Assembly: GCA_003857395.1 (NCBI GenBank) | Contig: RPRC01000228.1 | Span: forward strand, 1 to 9,343 | DNA from: Geobacter sp. | GTDB lineage: Bacteria; Desulfobacterota; Desulfuromonadia; Geobacterales; Geobacteraceae | Direction of reading: 5' to 3' | DNA length: 9,343 nucleotides | In this document: one piece after another, positions 1 to 5,916 of the stretch | How positions within the stretch are numbered: the first letter of the stretch is position 1 | Layout of the letters: each line of letters begins with the position of its first letter | The notes under the pieces: generated by a model | Database searches by the model: none | The model's input: only the letters and a program-made list of their open reading frames with translations | What the model was told of the DNA's origin: nothing | Made by a program: the position numbers and the translations under genes

Positions 1-347
1 TCCGAAGCATGGTAAAGATGTTCACCCCAATCGAAGCCGAGCCAACGGACACTGTCCTTGATGGTTTCGATGTATTCCACATCTTCCTTGGTGGGGTTGG
101 TATCGTCGAGCCGCAGGTGGCAGCGCCCGGAATAATCGCGGGCCAGTCCGAAATTGAGGCAGATGGACTTGGCGTGGCCGATATGGAGATAGCCGTTCGG
201 CTCCGGCGGAAAACGGGTTACGATGGTATCGTGCTTCCCGGTGCGAAGATCTTCATCGATGATGTTGCGGATAAAGTTCGTGGGAGCGGCAGAATCGACC
301 GCGAGCGTTTCCAGCCCTTTTTCGCTGTCGTTTGTCGGTGTGGTCAT
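1..347 (-). CDS. glnS: Glutaminyl-tRNA synthetase, N-terminal part (cut by window edge)
   Basis: The first 115 codons of a class I aminoacyl-tRNA synthetase that charges tRNA-Gln with glutamine in the cytoplasm. On the minus strand the product starts [11 protein letters not shown]. At about residues 46-56 it reads [16 protein letters not shown], the class I HIGH-type ATP-binding signature in the form typical of GlnRS, followed by ICLNFGLA and [12 protein letters not shown]. The last visible part, [15 protein letters not shown], also fits GlnRS. GluRS is the main alternative, but the [15 protein letters not shown] wording favours GlnRS. The ATG at 345-347 has a GAGG Shine-Dalgarno sequence about 6 bases ahead. 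The gene begins 24 bases after the ispF stop and is probably co-transcribed with ispD and ispF. The rest of the protein lies outside the window. Confidence 0.93.
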   Translation of the reverse strand, partial: MTTPTNDSEKGLETLAVDSAAPTNFIRNIIDEDLRTGKHDTIVTRFPPEPNGYLHIGHAKSICLNFGLARDYSGRCHLRLDDTNPTKEDVEYIETIKDSVRWLGFDWGEHLYHAS

Positions 348-371
348 GTGGTTTCCTCTATGTCGATAGAT

Positions 372-848
372 TCAGAATTTCTCTTCAAGGAGCGCAACGG
401 AATAGCTGGCGATCCCCTCTCCGCGCCCGGCAAAACCGAGTTGCTCGGTGGTGGTGGCCTTCACGTTGACCCTGCTCTGCTCACAGCCGAGCGCATCGGC
501 GATAATTACTCTCATTTCCGGAATGTAGGGCGCCAGTTTCGGTCGCTGGGCCACGATCGTGGCATCCACATTCCCGATCCGGTAGCCCTTGGCATCCGCA
601 AGGGACATGACATGCCGGAGCAGCGTAACGCTGCAGGCGCCCTTGTAGGCAGGATCGGAATCGGGAAAATGCTTGCCGATGTCGCCCTCGCCGATGGCAC
701 CAAGGATGGCGTCGGAGATGGCGTGGAGCAGCACGTCGGCATCGGAATGGCCCAGCAGCCCCTTTTCATAGGGAATCTCCACCCCGCCGAGGATAAGTTT
801 TCGTTCCGCCACCAGTTGGTGGACATCATAGCCGTGACCGATTCGCAT
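372..848 (-). CDS. ispF: 2-C-methyl-D-erythritol 2,4-cyclodiphosphate synthase (IspF)
   Basis: This 158-residue protein, full length for the family, makes MEcPP from CDP-ME 2-phosphate with release of CMP, in the MEP route to isoprenoids. The N-terminus [12 protein letters not shown] carries the metal ligands Asp8 and His10. [15 protein letters not shown] (residues 33-47) is the family signature and contains the third ligand, His42. [16 protein letters not shown] (131-146) is the conserved C-terminal CDP-binding stretch. I placed the start at the ATG at 846-848, behind an AAAGGA Shine-Dalgarno sequence. The frame stays open up to 962, but the extra 38 codons run through a palindromic repeat and would precede the universal N-terminus. 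The gene lies between ispD (146 bases upstream) and glnS. IspD catalyses the reaction two steps earlier in the same pathway. Confidence 0.96.
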   Translation of the reverse strand: MRIGHGYDVHQLVAERKLILGGVEIPYEKGLLGHSDADVLLHAISDAILGAIGEGDIGKHFPDSDPAYKGACSVTLLRHVMSLADAKGYRIGNVDATIVAQRPKLAPYIPEMRVIIADALGCEQSRVNVKATTTEQLGFAGRGEGIASYSVALLEEKF

Positions 849-887
849 TGCAGATCCTTTCGTTTTCAAAAACCTGGGGTTGGGGTT

Positions 888-982
888 GTAAGGGCAGGCC
901 CCTGCTCTTGCGCGCCGTAGCGCTTCAGCGCACAGGAGTGTGCCTGCCCAAATCAAGGGCAACCACGGGGGGTTGCCCCTAC
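888..982. repeat. Palindromic intergenic repeat, copy A (long form)
   Basis: The element has near-perfect outer inverted ends (GTAAGGGC at 888-895, GCCCCTAC at 975-982) enclosing two tandem hairpins. The left hairpin pairs GGGCAGGC (892-899) with GCCTGCCC (942-949). The right one pairs GGGCAACC (957-964) with GGTTGCCC (971-978). An AT-rich spacer, AAATCAA, separates them. The left half matches copy B at 8091 (GCAGGCCCCTG then TGCCTGCC), but copy A has 36 extra bases (905-940), which include their own inverted TGCGC/GCGCA arms. It fills most of the ispD-ispF gap, so any shared transcript would carry it as strong secondary structure. No coding capacity or transposase is seen. I associate this end sequence with multicopy intergenic elements of Geobacter, from memory. 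Confidence 0.75.
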
Positions 983-994
983 GAATGATTCACG

Positions 995-1687
995 CTACCC
1001 CCCCTTTTTCAAAAAAGCCTCCGCCAGGAGCAGATCCTCCTGCGTAGTTATCTTGAAATTCCCATAGACACCCGGCACAATTCGGACCTTTTTTCCGAGT
1101 CGCTCCACCAGGGAGGCATCGTCAGTACCGAGCCAGCATTCGGCGGCAGCCTGCTCGTAGGCCGCGCGGATGACGCCGTAGCGGAAAGTCTGGGGCGTCT
1201 GGGCCAACCAGAGGGTCTCACGGGGAGGTGTCTCGACAACCACACCATCCTTGACAACCTTTACCGTATCCTTGACCGGTACCGCCACCAGTGCGCCATC
1301 ATGGATCAGTGCCGTCTCCACGGAGCTTTTGATAACGGTGAGGGGAATAAAGGGGCGTACCCCGTCATGGATAATCACCGGGTCGTCTGAGCCCGACTGC
1401 TCCATGGAGCGCAAGCCGTTCAAGACGGAATGCTGGCGCTCGCTGCCACCGGCCACGATCCGGCGAACCTTGGCGAAACCGAAACGCTCCACCACCTTCT
1501 CCCGGCAGTAGGGTATTTCATCTTCCGGGATGATCAGGTAGATATCGTCCACAAAGGGAGCAGACTCGAAAACAGCGATGGTATGCGCCAGAATCGGCCG
1601 ATCACCGAGCTGCAGGTACTGTTTATTCATCCCTGCAGCCATCCGCTTTCCCATGCCGGCTGCTGGAATAAGGGCTGTCACCCGCAT
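995..1687 (-). CDS. ispD: 2-C-methyl-D-erythritol 4-phosphate cytidylyltransferase (IspD)
   Basis: A 230-residue enzyme, normal length, that joins MEP and CTP to give CDP-ME in the MEP isoprenoid pathway. The nucleotide-binding loop PAAGMGKRM is at residues 8-16. Other family motifs are GGSERQHSV (80-88), IHDGVRPF (106-113, where VHDAARP is more usual), TDDASLVE (188-195) and [10 protein letters not shown] (210-219), the last matching the IspD signature around the Mg/CTP site. The ATG at 1685-1687 follows an AAGGGG Shine-Dalgarno sequence. A promoter-like pair at 1810-1839 faces this gene, giving a predicted leader of about 115 bases that contains a heptad repeat tract. The gene is divergent from the potassium channel gene at 1932. 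Downstream in the same direction come ispF and glnS. Confidence 0.95.
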   Translation of the reverse strand: MRVTALIPAAGMGKRMAAGMNKQYLQLGDRPILAHTIAVFESAPFVDDIYLIIPEDEIPYCREKVVERFGFAKVRRIVAGGSERQHSVLNGLRSMEQSGSDDPVIIHDGVRPFIPLTVIKSSVETALIHDGALVAVPVKDTVKVVKDGVVVETPPRETLWLAQTPQTFRYGVIRAAYEQAAAECWLGTDDASLVERLGKKVRIVPGVYGNFKITTQEDLLLAEAFLKKGG

Positions 1688-1716
1688 GTCTCTACCCCTT
1701 ACAAACAGGTTATTAA

Positions 1717-1779
1717 TTTTTGGTTTTTAGTTTTTGGTACAGACTACAGACCTGAAACTCAAAACCTGGAACCAAATCC
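1717..1779. repeat. Degenerate 7-base tandem repeat tract
   Basis: Nine consecutive 7-base units can be laid out without gaps. The first three are TTTTTGG, TTTTTAG and TTTTTGG. The next two are identical (TACAGAC twice, 1738-1751). The last four are looser units such as CTGAAAC, TCAAAAC and CTGGAAC. The tract lies between the ispD start and its predicted promoter, so it would be in the untranslated leader of ispD. The function is unknown. It resembles the short heptanucleotide repeat tracts known from other bacterial intergenic regions, but I assign no family. Confidence 0.5.
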
Positions 1780-1809
1780 GCTTCGATTCCTGATTTTTCA
1801 GAATTTTCA

Positions 1810-1839
1810 ATAATAAACTCAGGCCCTTTTAGCGGTCAA
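1810..1839 (-). promoter_or_regulatory. Predicted sigma-70 promoter for ispD-ispF-glnS
   Basis: Read on the minus strand, TTGACC (1834-1839) and TATTAT (1810-1815) are separated by 18 bases. Each hexamer matches the consensus at 5 of 6 positions. Transcription would start near 1803, about 115 bases ahead of the ispD ATG. No other equally good pair was seen for this strand in the intergenic stretch 1688-1931. Confidence 0.5.
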
Positions 1840-1931
1840 TGAAAAAGTTTCAGCAAATGATCGGAAGGCAGCTTTTCTCCCCTTGCTTTTTCTCCGGTTC
1901 AAAGATACCCTTTTCAGCAAAGGAGTGAACG

Positions 1932-2984
1932 ATGGATCCGGTTCGACATCTGAAAGTCTCCATGATCGTGCTCGGTCTTCTCATCTCGATCGGAATTCTC
2001 GGGTATATGGGGATAGAAGGGTGGAATTTCCTCGATTCTCTGTATATGACGGTCATCACCCTGGCGACCGTCGGCTTCAAAGAGGTCCATACCCTCAGTG
2101 ACTCCGGAAAAATCTTTACCATGCTGCTCATTGTCCTGGGTGTCAGCGTGCTCGGCTATATTGTCGGGAGTCTCGCCCAGATCATGTTCGAAGGACAGTT
2201 CCAGCGCGTCTTCGGGAGGAAAAAGATGGAGATGAAGATCGAAGCCCTACGGGACCATTACATTGTTTGCGGTTTCGGCAGGATGGGTGCACTCATTTGC
2301 CGGGAATTTTCCGCCAAGCCGCTGCCCTTTGTGGTGGTGGAAAAGAACCCCGAGATAATCGAAAAACTGGAAGAGGATAATTATCTTTATCTGCGTGGTG
2401 ATGCGACCGATGATGAAGCGCTGCTGAAGGCCGGGATCAAAAGAGCCAAGGGGCTTATTTCGGTGGTCGCCTCCGACACGGAAAATGTTTATATTACCCT
2501 CTCAGCGCGGGGACTGAATACCGACCTCTTCATTCTTGCCCGCTCAGGCGACGAGGGCTCGGACCTCAAACTGAAACGGGCCGGCGCCAGTAAGGTTATT
2601 TCTCCGTACCTGATCGGCGGAAACCGCATGGCCCAGGCAATTCTGCGACCCAATGTGGTGGACTTCATCGAGATTGCCACCGGCCGTGAGCACATGGAAC
2701 TGCAGATGGAAGAAATTATCATCCCTCCCGGATCCGCTTTTATCGGCGAAAATCTGGTCAGTTCGGGATTCCGCAAGGAGACCGGGGTCATGATCGTCGG
2801 CATCAAGAAGCAAAACGGCAGCATGGTTTTCAACCCTGAATCGCACACTCACTTTGGAGAACGGGATACCTTGATCATTCTTGGTCAACCGGCCGCGATC
2901 AGCAAACTGGAATACCTGGTGCAATGCAGCAGCTGCGCTGCCGACGTCATCAAAAAGCACAAGAAAAAACCCCATGAAAGCTAA
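1932..2984 (+). CDS. Two-TM potassium channel with cytoplasmic RCK/TrkA domains
   Basis: A 350-residue inner-membrane channel, by homology a ligand-gated K+ channel of the MthK-like layout. TM1 is about residues 8-26, the pore helix 34-45, the selectivity filter TVGF at 46-49, and TM2 about 61-84. After a linker comes RCK-N (TrkA-N), with the Rossmann loop GFGRMG at 114-119, an acidic residue at the end of the second strand (E137) and GDATDDE at 156-162. An RCK-C/TrkA-C domain spans about 255-330. The tail ends in a lysine-rich stretch. The filter reads TVGFKE where the canonical sequence is TVGYGD, so the second filter glycine is replaced by Lys50. The ATG at 1932 follows AGGAGTGA. The 3' end overlaps the next gene by 11 bp, suggesting translational coupling. 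The ligand (nucleotide or cation) cannot be told from sequence. Confidence 0.88.
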   Translation: MDPVRHLKVSMIVLGLLISIGILGYMGIEGWNFLDSLYMTVITLATVGFKEVHTLSDSGKIFTMLLIVLGVSVLGYIVGSLAQIMFEGQFQRVFGRKKMEMKIEALRDHYIVCGFGRMGALICREFSAKPLPFVVVEKNPEIIEKLEEDNYLYLRGDATDDEALLKAGIKRAKGLISVVASDTENVYITLSARGLNTDLFILARSGDEGSDLKLKRAGASKVISPYLIGGNRMAQAILRPNVVDFIEIATGREHMELQMEEIIIPPGSAFIGENLVSSGFRKETGVMIVGIKKQNGSMVFNPESHTHFGERDTLIILGQPAAISKLEYLVQCSSCAADVIKKHKKKPHES

Positions 2985-3762
2985 GCTGATTTTTGTTCAC
3001 GCACCCTACGCCCTGATCGAGGAGCATCTCGACTTCATTCTGGAAAGAGGAGTTAATCCCGAGATTGCTTTCACCGGAGCGTCCCTCGATACTCTGGACG
3101 TGCAGAGACTGCGGGAAATTTCCCGCATCCTTAGCGATAACGGAATTCGCACAACCATCCACGCCCCTTTCATAGACCTGAGCCCCGGCGCCCTGGACAG
3201 ACTGGTACTGGAGGCAACCCGACTGCGTTTCCACCAGGTAATGGAGGCAGCGGCTGTGTTGAGGCCATCAGTGGTGGTTTTCCATCCGGGTTATGACCGC
3301 TGGCGTTTCGGGGGAAGCAGGAACCGCTGGCTGAAAAACAGCATCGAAACCTTCCAACCCGTTGTGGAAAGCGCAGCAAGGATCGGCTGTACCGTGGCCG
3401 TAGAAAATATTTTTGAAGAAGAGACCTCCACCCTCAAGGCGCTCTTGGAGGCTTTCGATTCTCCCTTTTTCCGCCACTGTTTCGATGTGGGTCACTGGAA
3501 CCTTTTTTCAAAACTCAGCATGGAAGAATGGTTCGAAGAACTGGGCCGCTTTATCGCAGAAGCCCATATTCACGACAATCACGGTATGGCTGACGACCAT
3601 AGCCCGTTGGGCGAGGCAGGCATCGACTTCTCTCTGTTTTTCAAACTGATGGCCCGATATGCACCCGAGGCAGCCTGGACCATCGAAGCTCACAACCGGG
3701 AGGCAGTCGAGCGTGCCCTCGAAAACCTCTCCCCCTATCTTGCTGAGCGCTACCCGGAATAG
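2974..3762 (+). CDS. Xylose isomerase-like TIM-barrel protein (sugar phosphate isomerase/endonuclease IV superfamily)
   Basis: This 262-residue cytoplasmic protein belongs to the AP_endonuc_2 fold, in which metal-dependent isomerases, epimerases and endonuclease IV share one barrel. Likely metal or active-site positions are spaced along the strands: HAPF (H63), FHPGYD (H104), VENIFEE (E144), FDVGHWN (D171, H174), AHIHDNHG (H198, H200) and TIEAH (E238). This matches the superfamily pattern, but the substrate cannot be assigned. The ATG at 2974 lies inside the end of the channel gene and has only weak purines ahead, so translation is probably coupled. The frame is open further upstream (to 2881), but that part reads through the channel gene in another frame. 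No terminator is evident directly after the stop at 3760. The 301 bases that follow belong to the DAHP synthase leader. Confidence 0.82.
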   Translation: MKAKLIFVHAPYALIEEHLDFILERGVNPEIAFTGASLDTLDVQRLREISRILSDNGIRTTIHAPFIDLSPGALDRLVLEATRLRFHQVMEAAAVLRPSVVVFHPGYDRWRFGGSRNRWLKNSIETFQPVVESAARIGCTVAVENIFEEETSTLKALLEAFDSPFFRHCFDVGHWNLFSKLSMEEWFEELGRFIAEAHIHDNHGMADDHSPLGEAGIDFSLFFKLMARYAPEAAWTIEAHNREAVERALENLSPYLAERYPE

Positions 3763-3780
3763 TGACCCCCAATTTTTCTC

Positions 3781-3810
3781 TTGACAGCTGAGCCCTTCCC
3801 TGGCAACAAT
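3781..3810 (+). promoter_or_regulatory. Candidate promoter for the DAHP synthase leader
   Basis: A perfect TTGACA (3781-3786) stands 18 bases from AACAAT (3805-3810), a 4-of-6 match to the -10 consensus. The predicted start is near 3817, at the ATG of the Phe-rich leader frame. The weak -10 keeps confidence low. Transcription could also read through from the channel/TIM-barrel genes. Confidence 0.4.
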
Positions 3811-3816
3811 ACCACC

Positions 3817-3915
3817 ATGATTCTCAATGGCTACTCTACCTTTTTCGCCTTTTCTTTTTGGTGCGGTTTCTTTTTTCGACCGTCCACCCGGCGTAAAGGT
3901 CTGAGTCAAGCGTAG
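3817..3915 (+). CDS. Putative Phe-rich leader peptide of DAHP synthase
   Basis: A 32-codon frame from ATG (3817) to TAG (3913) encodes 7 Phe, 1 Trp and 1 Tyr. The key stretch, residues 9-20, reads [12 protein letters not shown]. This resembles the Phe run of the PheL leader peptide that controls pheA in enteric bacteria, and it sits before DAHP synthase, the committed step to Phe, Tyr and Trp. Its codons overlap the regions that form the alternative hairpins described separately. Cautions: no Shine-Dalgarno sequence is visible, so it would have to be translated leaderless (the predicted transcript start coincides with the ATG) or weakly. A T-rich tract yields Phe codons in several frames: a second frame, 3827-3904, with five Phe in 25 codons, also opens here. 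The role is inferred from position and structure. Confidence 0.45.
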   Translation: MILNGYSTFFAFSFWCGFFFRPSTRRKGLSQA

Positions 3916-3952
3916 CAGAAAGAAAATTCAAGACCGGAAACCGAGGGTGGAC
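3860..3952 (+). promoter_or_regulatory. Candidate attenuator: 1:2 and 2:3 (antiterminator) pairings
   Basis: Region 1, GGTGCGG (3860-3866), can pair with region 2, CCG-TC-CACC (3880-3888, two bases bulged). Region 2, as GTCCACCC (3882-3889), can instead pair perfectly over 8 bp with region 3, GGGTGGAC (3945-3952). Region 3 is also the 5' arm of the terminator at 3941-3968. The pairings exclude one another in the order expected of a ribosome-controlled attenuator: a ribosome held at the Phe/Trp codons (3841-3870) would mask region 1 and let 2:3 form, allowing transcription into DAHP synthase. One departure from the classic trp arrangement is that the leader stop codon lies beyond region 2. Confidence 0.45.
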
Positions 3953-3974
3953 TGCAAAGCACCCCCGGCTTTTT
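3941..3974 (+). terminator. Intrinsic terminator in the DAHP synthase leader
   Basis: The stem pairs CCGAGGGTG (3941-3949) with CACCCCCGG (3960-3968) with one A-C mismatch. Two further pairs close a GCAA (GNRA-type) tetraloop at 3954-3957. C and then five T follow at 3969-3974. It ends 89 bases ahead of the DAHP synthase ATG, with no gene ending just before it, so it fits conditional termination within the leader. It could also simply be a late terminator for the channel/TIM-barrel transcript. Confidence 0.6.
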
Positions 3975-4001
3975 CATTATCTGAAACAAGCACCAGCCAA
4001 A

Positions 4002-4033
4002 AAAGGGCCGGGGGGAAAATCCTCCGGCCCTTT
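4002..4033. other. Strong 13-bp hairpin before DAHP synthase
   Basis: AAAGGGCCGG (4002-4011) pairs perfectly with CCGGCCCTTT (4024-4033). Three more pairs (one G-T) extend the stem inward to a 6-base loop, GAAAAT. On the plus strand there is no clean T-tract after it. On the minus strand it is followed by six T, so it would work as an intrinsic terminator for antisense transcription. It ends about 18 bases ahead of the Shine-Dalgarno purines of DAHP synthase and does not hide them. Confidence 0.55.
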
Positions 4034-4063
4034 CCGTTTCCGGGGACAAGGAGAAAGGAAGAG

Positions 4064-5083
4064 ATGATTATCGTCATGAAGGCAGGAGCTGCAAAAAAAG
4101 ACAAGGATGAGGTGCTGAAACGGATCAGGGAACTGGGCTACAAACCCCATGTGATCCACGGAACCACCAGAGACGTCATCGGTGCCGTGGGCGACGAACG
4201 AGGCAAGCTTATTCTCCAATCTGTGGAATCGATGCATGGCGTGGAAAGTGTCCTTCCGATCCTCCAGCCCTACAAGCTGGCATCAAAAGAGGTAAAAAGA
4301 GAACGGAGCATCATCCGGGTCTCGGATACTGTGGCCATTGGCGGCAAGGAAATTATCGTCATGGCCGGCCCTTGTTCCGTGGAAGGGGAAGAGCAGATCA
4401 TCGAGACCGCCTTGGCCGTCCGAGACGCCGGAGCGCAGATGCTACGGGGCGGGGCCTTTAAACCGCGCACCTCACCCTATTCGTTTCAGGGTCTCGAAGA
4501 GGAGGGCCTGAAACTTCTTGCCAAGGCCCGGGAAGCAAGCGGTCTCCCCTTTGTTACCGAGGTAATCAACCCGGAGACCGTGGAACTGGTAGCCGAGTAT
4601 GCCGATATGCTGCAGATCGGGGCCCGCAATGCCCAGAACTTCGCCCTGCTGAAAAGAGTCGGCCAGATTCGCAAGCCGGTTCTTCTGAAACGCGGCATGT
4701 CCATGACCATCCAGGAATTCCTCATGAGCGCCGAATACATCATGAGCGAGGGTAACCAATCGGTGATCCTCTGCGAGAGGGGCATCCGCACCTTTGAAAC
4801 CGCAACGCGCAATACCCTCGACCTGTCCGCCATCCCGGTTCTCAGAGAAAAGACTCACCTGCCGATCGTCGTAGACCCGTCCCACGGAACGGGGAACTAC
4901 CATTACGTCGCGGCAATGGCCTTTGCTGCCGTGGCTGCCGGTGCCGACGGTCTGATGATCGAGGTGCATTCCGATCCCGAGCACGCATCCTCCGACGGCC
5001 CCCAGTCCCTGAAACCTTCAAAATTCTTGAAAATGATGGAAAAGTTGAAACTTTTCGCCGAGGTGGCGGACAGAACCCTCTGA
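4064..5083 (+). CDS. aroF: 3-deoxy-7-phosphoheptulonate (DAHP) synthase, Thermotoga-like type with N-terminal regulatory domain
   Basis: A 339-residue enzyme condensing phosphoenolpyruvate and erythrose 4-phosphate to DAHP, the entry step of the shikimate pathway. Residues 1-70 form a ferredoxin-like domain ([18 protein letters not shown] at 30-47) of the kind that binds aromatic amino acids in the Thermotoga maritima enzyme. The catalytic barrel follows: MAGPCSVE (100-107, metal ligand C104), [15 protein letters not shown] (129-143), VTEV (164-167), KRGM (209-212), CERGIRTFE (237-245), VDPSHGTG (270-277, metal ligand H274), [13 protein letters not shown] (300-312, metal ligands E300 and D311). 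The length matches the 338-residue Thermotoga enzyme. The ATG at 4064 follows AAAGGAA. The frame runs back in phase to a GTG at 3947, but that stretch is the hairpin-rich leader. Feedback by Phe/Tyr through the N-terminal domain is likely, and attenuation may add transcriptional control. Confidence 0.95.
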   Translation: MIIVMKAGAAKKDKDEVLKRIRELGYKPHVIHGTTRDVIGAVGDERGKLILQSVESMHGVESVLPILQPYKLASKEVKRERSIIRVSDTVAIGGKEIIVMAGPCSVEGEEQIIETALAVRDAGAQMLRGGAFKPRTSPYSFQGLEEEGLKLLAKAREASGLPFVTEVINPETVELVAEYADMLQIGARNAQNFALLKRVGQIRKPVLLKRGMSMTIQEFLMSAEYIMSEGNQSVILCERGIRTFETATRNTLDLSAIPVLREKTHLPIVVDPSHGTGNYHYVAAMAFAAVAAGADGLMIEVHSDPEHASSDGPQSLKPSKFLKMMEKLKLFAEVADRTL

Positions 5084-5096
5084 TTTCCTGCCCTTC

Positions 5097-5132
5097 CTCT
5101 CCTGCCCGCCCCCCGGGGAAAGGGCAGGAGAG
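5097..5132 (+). terminator. GC-rich hairpin after DAHP synthase
   Basis: CTCTCCTGCCC (5097-5107) pairs perfectly over 11 bp with GGGCAGGAGAG (5122-5132), starting 13 bases after the stop codon. No T-tract follows directly, so it may be a terminator without a clear U-run or a 3'-end stabilising hairpin. The gap to the next gene (5084-5274) otherwise holds only a candidate promoter. Confidence 0.45.
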
Positions 5133-5148
5133 AGCAGCGACATTCCCC

Positions 5149-5177
5149 TTGCTCAAGATGATTTTTTTCAGTATGAT
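5149..5177 (+). promoter_or_regulatory. Candidate promoter for the small secreted protein
   Basis: TATGAT (5172-5177) matches the -10 consensus at 5 of 6 positions. TTGCTC (5149-5154) lies 17 bases upstream but matches the -35 consensus only in TTG. An inverted repeat, GTGAAA (5178-5183) and TTTCAC (5196-5201), lies immediately downstream and overlaps the predicted start, so it could be an operator. Confidence 0.35.
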
Positions 5178-5274
5178 GTGAAAAATTTAATATCATTTCA
5201 CCAATAGCACTGGCACATCACATCTTGCTGCTGACGGGGGATCTGACGGTTCCAGGCCAAACGGGAGGTACTGC

Positions 5275-5721
5275 ATGCGCTTTGCCCTGCTCTGCATTCT
5301 CTGTGGCACGATTCTCTGTTTCATCCCAAAAACAACCGGGGCATCCTCTGACACTGATGAACACCTGGCTGAGCTGGAGATTCAAAGGAATTTCGAGACA
5401 ACCCTCGACCTTTGGCGCGACGGCCGCTATGAAGAACTGTATGAAAGGACCTACGCTGACGGCAGTCGTTCCCGGGAGGCATTCATTCGACGGATAACCG
5501 CTGCGGCTCGTAAACCGGCCTGCTGCTGGGAAAAACTGCAGGAAGTTAGCGTCAGCAAGGGCCCGGGAAAGAAGGCTACCCTTCATGCACGCATCGGCTT
5601 GGAAAGCAGATTTGGTGATACGGAGTACAGCACACGCTCTTTCCGTATGAAGCAGGATAATGGCGTCTGGAAACCGGCGATGTCCGACATTCTCTCCCTT
5701 GCGGGCAAGGCGGGCCGATAA
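5275..5721 (+). CDS. Small secreted protein of unknown function
   Basis: A 148-residue protein I do not recognise. The N-terminus MRFALLCILCGTILCF has the short charged start and hydrophobic core (about residues 4-17) of a signal peptide, with a plausible cleavage site after TGA (residue 23). Neither C10 nor C15 lies in a good lipobox, so a soluble periplasmic product is more likely than a lipoprotein. The mature part starts with a helix containing LWRDGRYEELYERTY (46-60), followed by strand-like, basic segments and a conserved-looking end, WKPAMSDILSLAG (132-144). The helix followed by strands, and the LWRDGRYEELY wording, are reminiscent of NTF2-like small secreted proteins, but this is only an impression. 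The Shine-Dalgarno sequence GGGAGG precedes the ATG. Its neighbours give no functional hint. Confidence 0.7.
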   Translation: MRFALLCILCGTILCFIPKTTGASSDTDEHLAELEIQRNFETTLDLWRDGRYEELYERTYADGSRSREAFIRRITAAARKPACCWEKLQEVSVSKGPGKKATLHARIGLESRFGDTEYSTRSFRMKQDNGVWKPAMSDILSLAGKAGR

Positions 5722-5801
5722 GTGCCTGCGTCCAGCCCCGACAGGTAGTGCGAGCCGTCAGGCCGGATGAGCAACTAAACGTCGCAAGAAACAGGAAAGG
5801 A

Positions 5802-5830
5802 TTGACTTCATTGCTTTCATTCGTTACTCT
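5802..5830 (+). promoter_or_regulatory. Candidate promoter for the 129-residue protein
   Basis: TTGACT (5802-5807, 5 of 6) is followed after 17 bases by TACTCT (5825-5830, 3 of 6). It would give a leader of about 80 bases before the ATG at 5917. The weak -10 keeps this tentative. No other signal was seen in 5722-5916. Confidence 0.3.
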
Positions 5831-5916
5831 CCACTGGCTTAAATGCACTACATTTTCATGATCTGAGTCCGACAGGAACAGACGCCAGAATACACGATAC
5901 CTGGGGGAGAGAAAAT

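Noticed and set aside
9..920. Long plus-strand open frame of 303 codons
   Set aside because: It runs antisense across glnS and ispF, whose minus-strand products carry clear family motifs. It is a high-GC shadow frame.
849..962. Upstream extension of ispF by 38 codons
   Set aside because: The extension translates the palindromic repeat, and the ATG at 848 has a Shine-Dalgarno sequence and gives the conserved N-terminus.
3944..3957. T-box riboswitch (AGGGTGG core)
   Set aside because: Only the first seven bases fit the T-box consensus. No stem I, specifier loop or T-box antiterminator bulge could be found upstream.
3947..4063. In-frame GTG start giving DAHP synthase 39 extra residues
   Set aside because: The stretch lies in terminator and hairpin sequence, and the 339-residue form from 4064 matches the Thermotoga-type length and has a good Shine-Dalgarno sequence.
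5211..5228. Sigma-54 promoter (TGGCAC ... TTGC)
   Set aside because: The spacing between the two parts is 8 bases instead of the required 5, so the -24/-12 geometry is wrong.
5583..5774. Minus-strand frame overlapping the secreted protein gene
   Set aside because: No promoter or Shine-Dalgarno sequence, and the plus-strand gene has a signal peptide and a strong GGGAGG site.
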